From NCBI RefSeq assembly GCF_000417875.1, contig NW_006920879.1:126130-190129 (forward strand): 64,000 bases of DNA, given 5' to 3'. The notes beneath the pieces were generated by a model that did no database searches, had not been told where the DNA came from, and was given only the letters and a program-made list of their open reading frames with translations. Position numbers and translations under genes: made by a program. This DNA comes from Pseudozyma flocculosa PF-1. Lineage: Eukaryota; Basidiomycota; Ustilaginomycetes; Ustilaginales; Ustilaginaceae. Below, piece after piece: positions 50,601-61,003 of this stretch (position 1 is the first letter of the stretch; every line of letters begins with the position of its first letter).

Positions 50601-51675
50601 GGGGCCGACTGTAGCAGCGGCGGTCCTTCCGTCTGGGTCCGAGCCTCTTCGCATCAACACGCACTCGGAAGGGGGCGGAGCGTAAAGCTCGCTCGCTGCT
50701 GCGGACCCACGCCCGTTAGGCAGGATTCCTCTTTCGCTCCGCCCATTCTAGTTTGTATTTGTTGGAGGGCGTTTGCAGGACGTCGGTATGCTCTCTGTAT
50801 TGTTCGCCCTCGACCCTCGGCTATTTGCCCCTCTGGTCCGACCATTGTGCCTCTGCTCGCCGCGGTGGGCAATCCTGCGGTAAGCAGCTGCCTTTTAGCA
50901 TTAGGATCAGCCAGGATCACAAGAAGACGCCCGATGCCACGGTCGTCTTCGCTGCGGCTGGAAGCAAGACGCCTTCGCCCTGTCCGCCTACGGTACCTGG
51001 CCTTTGCAGCCGTATCGATGCTGCACACGAGTGCAGGTGCTCGCCGACGAGCCGATCTGGTCCGCGGGCGGCCACCAAGAAGGCAGCCATTGGAGCGCTC
51101 GCGTGGGAAGGCAAGGGACGGTCCTTGCCCTCGGCCAGGCCCCCGAAGGGCATCAAATTGGGTGCCTGACTTCTGCCCCAGGCTTACCGTACCAGAGGGT
51201 GCTCGCTTCTCTTGGAACCGATCAATGGCAGGACCGAGGCGGGCTCACCTTGCCGTGGGTCCTTTTGGGCGCGGAAGAGGTCGATCCGCTGCGAAGCTTG
51301 CTTCATCGGGCAGCGAGGGCCAGCAAGCCACCGTGGAGGGTGCAGCGGATGGAGGGATCGGCAAACGCTGCTCGCAGCGGCGGAGTCGTGGTGGTGTGGG
51401 ACCAAGAGGCGGCCCTGCGGTACCTCGCTCGCTGCTTTTTGGGTGTTACAAATTGCCCGCACGGGCAGGCGGCCCGCCAGGGTCCTGGCTGCAGCACCGG
51501 AATGGCAGGTGGAGCCAGCCAGGCCACGCAGGGCAGCACAGCTAGGGCAGGGCATGGGTGGTGTGTGAGAAGAGGCTGGCCGGTGCGGGTGTCGGGCCGC
51601 GAAACTTTCTCGGGTTGCCCAAGCCTCCGCGGTCTTCCAAGCAAGCCAAGTCTGCTTGCATTCTGCCTTTCTGCC

Positions 51676-51676
<1 letters not shown>

Positions 51677-51710
<34 letters not shown>
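51677..51710. repeat. (TGGC)8 microsatellite
   Basis: A run of eight consecutive TGGC units plus a partial one inside the gene desert. Confidence 0.9.
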
Positions 51711-54700
51711 CCTAAGGGCGCCGGCTGCAGCGGCCCGGGTTCCGCTCTGGCTTCCGCCCTCGCCTATGCCACCGGCTCTGCCGGCTGCGCCCTGGCCCGG
51801 GCTGGCTTCCCCGGTCCAGCGTCGTCCTGTCGTCTCAGCCGCTGGGCCATCGCTGCCTTCTTAGCTAACCGCCATCCCATCTCTTGCCCCTTTAATCAGC
51901 CCCTTTCTCGACGACTGGTCTCGAAGCCAATCCTTGCTTTGGAACTGCCGCGTCAAAGGAGCCCGTTGGCACCATATCTGATCTTCATTGGACTGCTCAA
52001 TGTGACTCCGATGGGCTGCTCAAGCTCGTCAAGAGAAGCGCACGGTCGTAAGGACGGAGAGGGACGCTATGGATCGGAGTGTCGGCTCGCCTTTCCCGCC
52101 TCGGATTGAGCTCGATGCGCAGCAGATAGGGCAACCCGGGCCTTTGCGAGCACTGTACGCGTCCCGATCGAGCTCACTCGTCCTCCAGGACGAGAAGCGA
52201 CCTGTTTCTGTTGGGCCGCGCAACGACCGGTCTCAGCTAGTCTCTCGCGCTCCCTCCTTCTCGCAGCGGATTCTTTAGACGTGGATTCGGAGCCAGACGG
52301 TCGAGCAGCTTCGCCAGGAATGTCGTGCTCTGAGGACTCCGGCTCGACGAGAGCGCGGCTGTGCGTGTCGGATCTCTCCTCGTCCGCAGCCAGCGAGGGA
52401 ACCTGACGACAGCGCGGCAAGCATCCCACTCATTGGGCGCTGCAGAGACGCCGTCACCGCCGCCATCGCTGCGCGATCCCGTCTCGGTAGGGCCTGACTC
52501 GGGCTGGGCTAATCGCCCTGTCTTGTCGCAACGCGGGCGGGGCGGATCGGCTTGCTCGCGCAGCCCCAGCCGGACGCGGTATGGATCATAAGCCGCCGGG
52601 TGCTGCAATCGCCGTCGCTGCTCGGCTCCCGAGGCTGAACGTATGTCCTGACCGTGGCTCTTTCGGCCCGGGTGATCCTCGGGGCCGTCGCGGGGCAGGG
52701 AACGGGGTAGGCAGGCCGCCATCGGAACAGGTATCGGCGAATGGAAATTGCTGCAGCCTCACGGGTGTCGGCAAAGGGAAGGAGGCAATGAGGTAGGTCG
52801 GGGAGCCTCAGGGGAGAGGGGTCTGGATGGCGGAAGTGTGCGAGGTAGGACCTCCGCCTCTGCAAAAGAGCAATATCGAGGCGGATGTCAAATTCGCCTG
52901 GGCTGGCGGCGGCGACCTTGCCCAGGAGGGAGCCCGCACGGTCGACGCCATCGACTTCCAATCGCCGTCCAATCTGTCCCGCAGAGATACCGTACCTAGA
53001 GCGGTGAGACCTAATTGGCATCCTGAGCGCTAGACCAGCACAGGACACGTCGACCCCAGAATAACACGACTCCCAATCCTGAGACACACACACGAGCTCC
53101 CTGATCGGCGAACGCGTGAAGCCCGTCGTGCCTGCGCCGCCAGCCTGCCGCTCGTGAGCTGTGGCAATATAGCGAAGAGGTTCACCCGCTACTCCGCCAC
53201 TTCATTGGCCTGTCCTGTCATTTCCAGCGGCGAGATAGAGTCACAGGTGGCGCAATCACTCTATGGCAGACATCGGGGTCCGGGGTTGCGCTCTTTCATC
53301 GTGCCGCGCGGACAGCCTCGCAGCTTGAGCTGCTGGCCTGAGCACTCTCATCTCGTACCTGCCGTTCCTGTGGCCTAGTAGATGATGCTATTTCCGGACC
53401 AGCAAGGCCAGCCTATGCCTCCTGCCCCGCAGTCGCATGGTCCGTCTGCCCGATCTCGACCGGCAGTGAGCGTGGCGCGGGTTGCTCGGTGATATAGTTG
53501 CCCGTCGTCGACAGGCCGCTCCTCCTGCGATCTCGTTCAAAATGGGTCGCTCTTACTGCTGGCTCCTGAGTACCAGCCTCACTCATATGGTATCCTTGCG
53601 AGCTATACAGGCGCGGTCGAGTCTATGCAAGAGTCGCCAGGTACTGCGGCACCGACCACTCTGATATATCCTTAAAGTGCCCTTTCTCCCGCTCGACGAG
53701 CCAGATTTCTCGTGACATTGAGATAGACCTACATTTACCTGGCATCTCTTGCAGCGCTACTTATTGGGCACTCATCAGCTTGCCTATATGGCATGGTCGG
53801 CTGTGCAGTCGTTGCTGTCTTGATCTGCTTACTGCTGTCGTTCGGAGCTACATGCAAACCCGTCAGGACGAGGTGGCGCTAGCCATTCGAGCAGCCATTT
53901 TTGTCTTGATTTCCGCGTCGCATTTCCCAGCCTCGCCTTTGCCTTGCTTTACGGACTTCTCGGTCGAGATGTAGATTCATGACACATGCCAAGCGATCCT
54001 TACGCCACCATCCTGCCATCCCTCGCGGCGACCATGGGCGAATGACGCTTTTACTCGCCAGTTGTGTCAACCGGCGGTGCGACTATGAGCCGAAGGTGCC
54101 CCAGCGATCATGCTTCGAGAGGGGCCTGGGTCGATGCCAACCAGACCTCGCATCTGCACAACTTGGGCGTCGCCCGAACGACCGTATATCGAGGTGATGA
54201 CAGACCGACTCTCGTCGCTGCTGGTCCCTGGGCTCGCACGCACTGCCATACGTGTCATCTCCGCGTGCTCGACGCGGATAATGCTCTTGTAGGTGAGGAT
54301 GTGGCGAGCCGCCCGCGACACCAAGACCGGTGAGCCTACTCGTACCGCCAGCACGCCACGCTATGCCCGCACTCAGTGAACTCTGTGCAGTACGGGAGCG
54401 CACATTTGCCACCTATACCTGCCAACGCCATGGGTGGATCGACACACCGACGATCGTGGCAAGGCACGCCTTGGACAATGGTCCTCGGGCTCTACAGTAA
54501 CAACAGGTCCGTTCGGACTCGTTGCCTGACCTTGGCGGCTCTGCCTCCCGTGCGTGCTTGTCTGCTTCGTTCAGCTTTCCTCAAAGGAACTGCCTGCCTG
54601 CCTGTCGGAGGAAGACCCTGGTCGGTGCTCCGCTCTCAAAAACGTGGACGCGTGCGTGGGACCAACATTTCGACTCGCGTCCATCGAGATGTGCATCGTC

Positions 54701-56478
54701 CGCATATCCACCCGTACCTTAGTCGTGACAGATGTGGTTTTTGCTGCTCACACCTGGCCACAGCCTACTGCTCAATGGCCGCCGCCACGAGGTGCCAGAC
54801 CGAGCCTCAAAGGCGCAGGTACGGGACCAGGAGGGACCGCCGCGCAGAGGACGCGATACATAACCGTACTGGCCGACATGCAGCCAGAGCGGTACACGAC
54901 AGCATGGTGTCACTACTGGTACTGCGCACAAAATTCTCGCGGCTTGCCTCGGGGATGGCGATGTGTAGAATCAGGGAAGCTGGGCTGGGCCAAGGACCCG
55001 AATCCGTCGTGACCGGCGATTGAAGGGCGCTGTGGACCTGGCAGAACGGCGACGTCCGTTGCCGTCCCACTTCCGTCGGCCGAAGGAGGTGTCCTCTCTG
55101 CACAGCGGCCAGGTGTCCACACTACCGGCTTGGGAACCGGCAACGACATCCGCGATGCACAGACGAGGCCGACCTTGATAGACATACCGACCGCAAGCTC
55201 GGACCCCAGAGCAGTCTCTGGCAGTGGGTGCCCTCAGCGTGGCGGCGCGATATCCGGCAACACTCTGCAAGCAAGTCGCGACGAAAGCGGCAGGTACCGA
55301 TCCGGCGGATGAAGCTGCTGGACGCTCGGCGCAGCTCACCTGGCTATGGGCTGAGACATGCTGATCTCCTGGAAGTTTGGATACTGTAGCGGCCAGGAAG
55401 GCAGGCGCGGGAGTGAATCAAAGTGGCACGGTACGTACGCCAGAGTACTCTGGACCTCGACCGACCGTTTTGCGGCCCTCACTGGTCCGCCGCGAGCCAT
55501 CCTGCTTGAACCCACCTACGGCGGAGGTCGCGACCGCAGCATCAGCGGTGCTGGCGCGACGAGATGGACGGCTAATTCACCTTGGCGAGATGGCCGGCCA
55601 AGGGTCGGATTTGGGCACGGCCAACCCTGCTTTGACCGCAATCAGTGACCCCAGCGCACCACGCTCCATCTCCAACTGATGCGGGGGCCGAAGTACAGGT
55701 AACATCGTGGCCCTGGTCGGCGGGGGACACCAGCGCGTGCTTCCGCCATGGCAGCAGGGGCCACAAGACGGCGCATCCATCGGCGACCCACTCAAGCAGG
55801 CGGGTAGGCCGCCCGCAACACGTTTCGCATCGCGGCCTCGGAGCAAGAGTTGCACCGCAGAGGAGGCCAGCAGGCCTGAGAGACAGGCAGAAGACCAAGG
55901 CCAGGTACGGGCGGCTCAAGCGCGTCTGGGGTGGGTCGTTGTGGCCGAATCGGGGCAGGTCTTTGCTGGCAGCCCGCCTCCCGATGGTCGGCCAATTGCG
56001 CGGCCAAAAAAAAAGAGCGCGGGACACGGACATGCCGAGGGCTGTCGCACCCGAGCCGAGGGCCTCGGACCACCTTGCTCCATGACCGCTTAGACGCTGA
56101 GGGGAGAGGCAGGCAGGTGGCCATCGGACCCACCGGCCGAAGGACGTCGCAAGCATCGTCCTGATACGGGCTGGCAGGAAGGCAGGGGGCAGATGGATCG
56201 AGGCGAGGAGACGATGGCGAGACCTGATGTGCGCGCAGGAGGCGGCGACGAGGGCATCAGCCTTAAGGAGCGACCAGTGCGCCGCCCGCTGTCCTTGGCT
56301 CTCGACTCCACATCGTCGGATCCTCGTACGTCTTCCATTCGCTCCCCGCCTCACCCGTCGGACCGCTCCGCTGCAACCGCTCTGCCAAGTGATCACTACT
56401 ACCTCTCGTCGCCGCCGGCCATCGCAAACGACGCTGCAGCCAAAGGAGCAGAAGCACACTCGACGAAAAGACACCGCC

Positions 56479-58910
56479 ATGGTTGAAAAGGCTGCTTCCA
56501 CTGCCGGCCTTCTTGGCCACGCCGAGCCCGCGGCATCGGCCCGCGCTCCGCGACGCGGCGGCTTCAACGCCGTGGTCAAGGCCATCCTGGTCTCGGCCTG
56601 CACCGCCATCTTTGTTGGATCGGCCGTGCTCCTCTGCTCCTCGCACGGATCGACCGACGAGCTGTACTTTGCTCTCGGAAGGTACCTCGATGTGCCCCAG
56701 CCCTCGCACCTGACCGCCTCGTGCCCGCAGCAGCAGCCCTACCAGCCCAAGGGTGAGCCCGCCTCGGTCGCCCTCGACGTCCTCGCCGACCGCCTCAGCA
56801 AGGCCATCCAGATCGACACCACCGTCGGCGACAACTGGCCCAGCCCAAAGGACGACCCGGAGAGGTGGCGCGCCTTTGACAAGTTTGCAGACTACCTCCG
56901 CACCTCTTTCCCGCGCGCCCACGAGCGCCTCGAGCTCGAGAAGATCAACGAGCATGGCCTCTTGTACACCTGGAAGGGCTCCCAGGGCGACCTCAAGCCC
57001 CTCCTCATGATGGCCCACCAGGACGTGGTCCCCGTCAACCCCGAGACGCTCGGCCAGTGGGTCCACCCTCCTTTTGACGGCTACATTGACCGCGACAACC
57101 AGACCGTCTGGGGCCGCGGCGCCACCGACTGCAAGTCATGGCTGGTCAGCATCATGTCGACCGTCGAGGCCATGCTCGAGCGTGGCTTCGAGCCCAAGAG
57201 GACCATCCTGTTCAGCTTCGGCTTCGACGAGGAGAGCAACGGCCCCCAGGGCGCCGCCCACCTCTCGGCCCGGATCGAGGAGGTCTGGGGCAGGGACAGC
57301 ATTGCCATGCTGGGTGAGTGACTGGAACGCCCCGCATGCTACATACCGGGAGGGAAGGCGATGGTCGCCGAGACTTGGCGTTGACACTGTTGCACCCCCA
57401 CGGCCGCCTCCACCATTGTCGGATCACGTTTGCCGTCGCGGAACGAAAACAGTCGACGAGGGCAACCCGATCCTTTCGGCTTCCGACCCCATGGCGCCCG
57501 GCATCAGCGTTGCGCTGCCTGGCGTCGAAGAAAAGGGACTGTGAGTAGTTTCTAGGGTCTAGCGTGATTCCCGAGCCAGCACGGGCTCGATTGGCCGGCG
57601 GGAGCTGACCTGGCCACGTTGCCCTCTCGACTCCGATGCCGGCCATCCACCAGGCTCGACATTGAGGTCACGATCGAGACGTCGGGCGGGCACTCCTCCG
57701 CTCCTCCGGTAAGTTATTCGTGGCTTTTGATTTTCGCCGCCCGCCACCACGGCCCGAGTGGTGTATTGAAGGCCCGCCGCTTTTGTTCCCATGTGTCTTG
57801 GCCGCCCTCTCATCCTCGCGCTGGCCTTCATGGATGCAACAGCCTCACACGTCCATCGGACTCGTTTCGCGCGCCGTTGCCGCTCTCGAGGACGCCCGCG
57901 ACCGCCTCGAGGCCGACCACCTGATCGACCACAGCGCCTCGCTCACCTTCCTCCAGTGCATCCGCGACGCCCCCGGGTTCCCTCCCAACCTGCGGACCGC
58001 GCTTAAGGACCTGGACTGGGCGTCGCGATCTTCCATCTTTGGCGACGCCTCGGCCATCGCGTCCTTGCCGCTCCCGTCGGGCATCGACGCGCTGGCCGCC
58101 AGCACCATCGGCCGCATCCTCGACCGAGGCAAGAACCGCAGGATCCGTCGGGCCAAGGAGCGCATCGTGCACGCCATGCCCGACCAGCTGCGCGTGCCCT
58201 TCCTCACCACGACCGCCGCCGACGTCATCCACGGCGGCGTCAAGCTCAATGCGCTCCCCGAGTCGGCGTCGGCCTTCCTCGACCACCGCATCGCGTCGTC
58301 GAGCGGCATCGACAAGCTGCACAAGCACTACATCAAGACCCTCACGCCCCTCGCCCGCGAGCACGGCCTGTCGTTTGAGGCGTTTGGCAACGCCGTCAAC
58401 GTCACTGGAGGCGCGGCCGGCTCGCAGGGCAAGCTGACGATCAAGCACCTCCGCCAGGGCTTTGAGCCCGCGCCCAACACGCCGCTCGTCGGCGACGAGG
58501 CCGCCCCCTGGAACCTCTTCTCGAGCATCATCCGCTCGACGTGGAAGAACGAGGACGGCTCGCCCGTCCTCGTCGCGCCCTCGATGATGCAGGGCAACAC
58601 CGACTCCCGCTACTTTAACGTGAGTGCTTCAGGCCAGCCGGCACCGCCTTGCGTTGTACGAGTGCGCATCCGGTCATGGACTGACGCGCGCCCCTTTTGC
58701 TCCTCGTTGAATGGTTGATGGCAAATGCTGCAGAACCTCACCAAGCACATTTTCCGCTTCGGACCCAACACGGTCATGGCCGACAAGACGGGCCTGGGCG
58801 CCATGACGGGCGTGCACACGATCAACGAGCACTTTGCCATCCAGGGTCTGGGCGATGCCGTGCGCTTCTACTCGACCCTCTTCCAGGCCGTTGGCGACGA
58901 GAAGCTCTGA
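56479..58910 (+). CDS. CPS1: M20 metallopeptidase, vacuolar carboxypeptidase S-like
   Basis: Five exons (56479-57313, 57453-57540, 57654-57708, 57843-58619, 58734-58910) give 643 residues in phase. The family comprises zinc carboxypeptidases that release C-terminal residues, notably from Gly-X dipeptides, in the vacuole. An N-terminal hydrophobic span (about 33-53, KAILVSACTAIFVGSAVLLC) after a basic stretch gives a type II anchor. Metal ligands and catalytic residues are visible: MMAHQDVVPV (His180, Asp182), GRGATDCK (bridging Asp217), GFDEESNG (catalytic Glu251, Glu252) and the late GNTDSRYF block. The dimerisation-domain region LDIEVTIETSGGHSSAPP carries the conserved GGHSS. It is somewhat longer than yeast Cps1 (576 residues). 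Confidence 0.93.
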
Positions 58911-59172
58911 TGCGCCGAGCGTCCGCCCAGCCCCGCCGTTGGTCGAGCGAGACTGACTGGCGTGTTCCTCGCTCGACACGCACAAGGGCAGCCGTGGAGG
59001 CGGCTAGCTGCCCCCGCTTGAGTCCGCAGGATATGCATGTTCCGTTTCCTTCCGATGTAGTCAGCTGGCTAGGTAACAGCAATGTATGAGGCGCGAAGCA
59101 AAGAAAGCGACAACCTCTCCGCATCGCGCGGGTCTCGCATCTCGTAACCTGCCCTACTGTGTGCCTTCCGGT

Positions 59173-60536
59173 CTACAGCTTTGCCTGGGCCTTTGCCGGG
59201 TTGAACCACCTGGGCGCCCGTTTCTGAGCCCATGAAGATGGCCAGGAGCAAGGGGGGGGAGTGCGAGACCACACGGCCATCGCGAGTCAGTCTCGGACTT
59301 GCCACAAAGGATCCAACGCAGCGGGCGGGTAGACGAAGGGGGACAGGGGCTCGGGGCAGACTCACGTTCTTAAAGGCCTCGAGGCCCTCTGCGATGTTCT
59401 GGCCGACGTTGAGGAGGCGGCTCCTCTCTCCCTGGACGCCGGCGCGGGCCGAAGCGTCAATGTCGTCGCCGGCGGCGTCGCGTGCGAGGACGAGGGCCTC
59501 CTTTGTGGCAAAGAGGCTGTCCGGGCTGTTTTCGGTCATCTGCCTTGCGAGGTCGAGGGCGACGGCCTCGACGGCCTTTTGGCCTTCGTCGATGGGCGCC
59601 GACTTTTCGACGGGCACCAGGCGGTTGATCATGTTGTACCGGTCGTGGGCCTCCTGCGCGGTGATGGTGTGGCCGAGCAGGAGGAGCTCCGAGGCTCGTT
59701 GCTGGGCGGTGAAGAAAGGGAGGGGGGGGGGGGGGGGAACGAGTGGACGGAGATCAGCGACGTGGGACGCAGGTGTCAAGTGCCGGGTGCGTCGGTGCGG
59801 ACAGGGAAAGGNNNNNNNNNNNNNNNNNNNNCGNGCGCGCGCGNGNGNGNGNGNGNGNGNGGNGNGGNGNGCGGCGCGNGNGNGNGNGGGNGGGGGGGGG
59901 GGAACGATGACGAGATCAGCGACGTGGGACGCAGGTGTCAATGCCGGGTGCGTCGGTGCGGACAGGGAAAGGGTCCGGACGACTCACGTGTCCGCAGAGC
60001 TGCGAGAGGCGCGGGATGCCGCCCATGGCAGCGACGACGCCCCTCTTGACCTCGGGAAAGGCAAAGACGGACCTTTGGCTTGCGACGACAATGTCGCAGT
60101 TGACCAGGGTCTCTGCTCCGCCGCCCATGCAGATTCCGTCGACGGCGGCGATGATGGGCTTGGTGCTCCTCCTGGTGCTGAGCGCACCGAAGCCGCCCTG
60201 GTGGAGCCTCTGGAGCGACTTGGAGTACTCGCTCTCTGCCTGCATCGGCTGCCCCGAGGGGTGCAGGACGGTCTCGACCTTGCCCCTGTTCTTGTCGAGC
60301 CAGTTCTTGAGGTCCTGTCCGGCGCAGAAGGCGCGGCCGTTGCCCGTGAGGACCATGATCCAGAGCGAGGGCTCGTGCTCGAAAAAGTCAAAGCTGCGGC
60401 GGATGTCGACCTCGAGCTCGTCGGTCATGGCATTGAGCTGCTGCGGCCGGTTGAGCGTCATCTGGAAGACGTGCGGGGCGGGCAGGCTGAGGACCAGGTG
60501 GGAGCCCACCTTTGGCAGCGAGGGGGAGGACGACAT
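59173..60536 (-). CDS. enoyl-CoA hydratase/isomerase family protein with C-terminal AKL
   Basis: Three exons (60536-59988, 59701-59366, 59223-59173) give 311 residues in phase. It is a crotonase-fold enzyme. The oxyanion-hole segments are AFCAGQDLK (69-77) and GICMGGGAE (134-142). Likely acidic catalytic residues are Glu142 and Glu162 (FPEVKRGVV). Such enzymes hydrate or isomerise enoyl-CoA in beta-oxidation. The last exon encodes only 17 codons and ends AQAKL; AKL fits the PTS1 peroxisome-import consensus. The frame is also open upstream to an ATG at 60722, which would add 62 Arg/Ser/Thr-rich residues resembling a mitochondrial presequence or just a 5' leader. Intron 1 contains an assembly gap. 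The exact substrate is unknown. Confidence 0.9.
59738..59972. repeat. two near-copies flanking an assembly gap inside an intron
   Basis: The segment at 59,738-59,811 recurs at 59,903-59,972 with a few single-base indels. Between them lie 20 N (59,812-59,831) and about 60 bases of alternating G and N. Both copies are preceded by poly-G. This looks like unmerged contig ends rather than a biological repeat. Confidence 0.85.
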
Positions 60537-61003
60537 GGCAGTGGTGGTGGTGGAGGCGGCGGTGGGGGTGGTGGTCGCGGTTCTGGTCACAAGTGCGAGT
60601 TGCTCGGATGAGGGGGCAAGGGGAGTGAGGACGAGAGGGGGACTGGGAGCGGCTACTGTGCTGGGCCGTCGCTTTTGTCGCCGCCGCCGCCGTGGCTGTG
60701 GGTTGGGGCCGTTACCCCGCATTCGAAGGAAGGGTCTGCCGGCTGCTTGTCTTGGCCCGCCCCACCGGCTTCCGCTGCCGGCCTCTTGGCCGGTCTTCCG
60801 GTCTGCGCGCTGGGGGCCACTCCGCTTACGTAATCAGCCCATTCCACTTCGCCGCCACTCCCGCAACCCGAACCGTTCCCTCAACTTTTTTCCTCCACGA
60901 GAGGGCAGCATGGGGGCCTTCGCTTGGCCCAAAGCTTCCAGCCTTCCCTGCTCTTCCCTCTTCGAGCCTTCCATCAAGTCTTCCCTCCAGCCAGCCATCC
61001 GAC
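60537..61003. promoter_or_regulatory. divergent promoter between the crotonase-family gene and BUD22
   Basis: Both genes start at the edges of this 467-bp spacer. The right half is pyrimidine-rich before the BUD22 start. The left half is open in frame with the crotonase gene. No TATA box is obvious. Confidence 0.6.

Larger units (their letters stand above)
44867..56478. other. 11.6 kb gene desert
   Basis: Between the start of the Zn2Cys6 gene and the start of the M20 peptidase I find no frame with recognisable protein features and no exon chain. The longest frames (for example 50,430-51,545 plus, 371 residues; 55,572-56,609 minus, 345 residues) translate to Arg/Ser/Pro/Ala-rich sequence without domains. 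No reverse transcriptase, integrase or transposase motif is visible, and no long terminal repeat. GC falls in places: 28 of 60 bases at 53,701-53,760 against 42 of 60 in the coding stretch 56,761-56,820 (hand counts). The outer few hundred bases on each side are probably promoters of the two flanking genes. Confidence 0.6.

Noticed and set aside
50430..51545. 371-codon plus-strand frame in the gene desert
   Set aside because: No motif, no exon chain and random-looking Arg/Ser/Pro/Ala content. I kept the region as gene-free.
55572..56609. 345-codon minus-strand frame overlapping the start of the M20 peptidase
   Set aside because: It overlaps a well-supported gene on the other strand and shows no domain.
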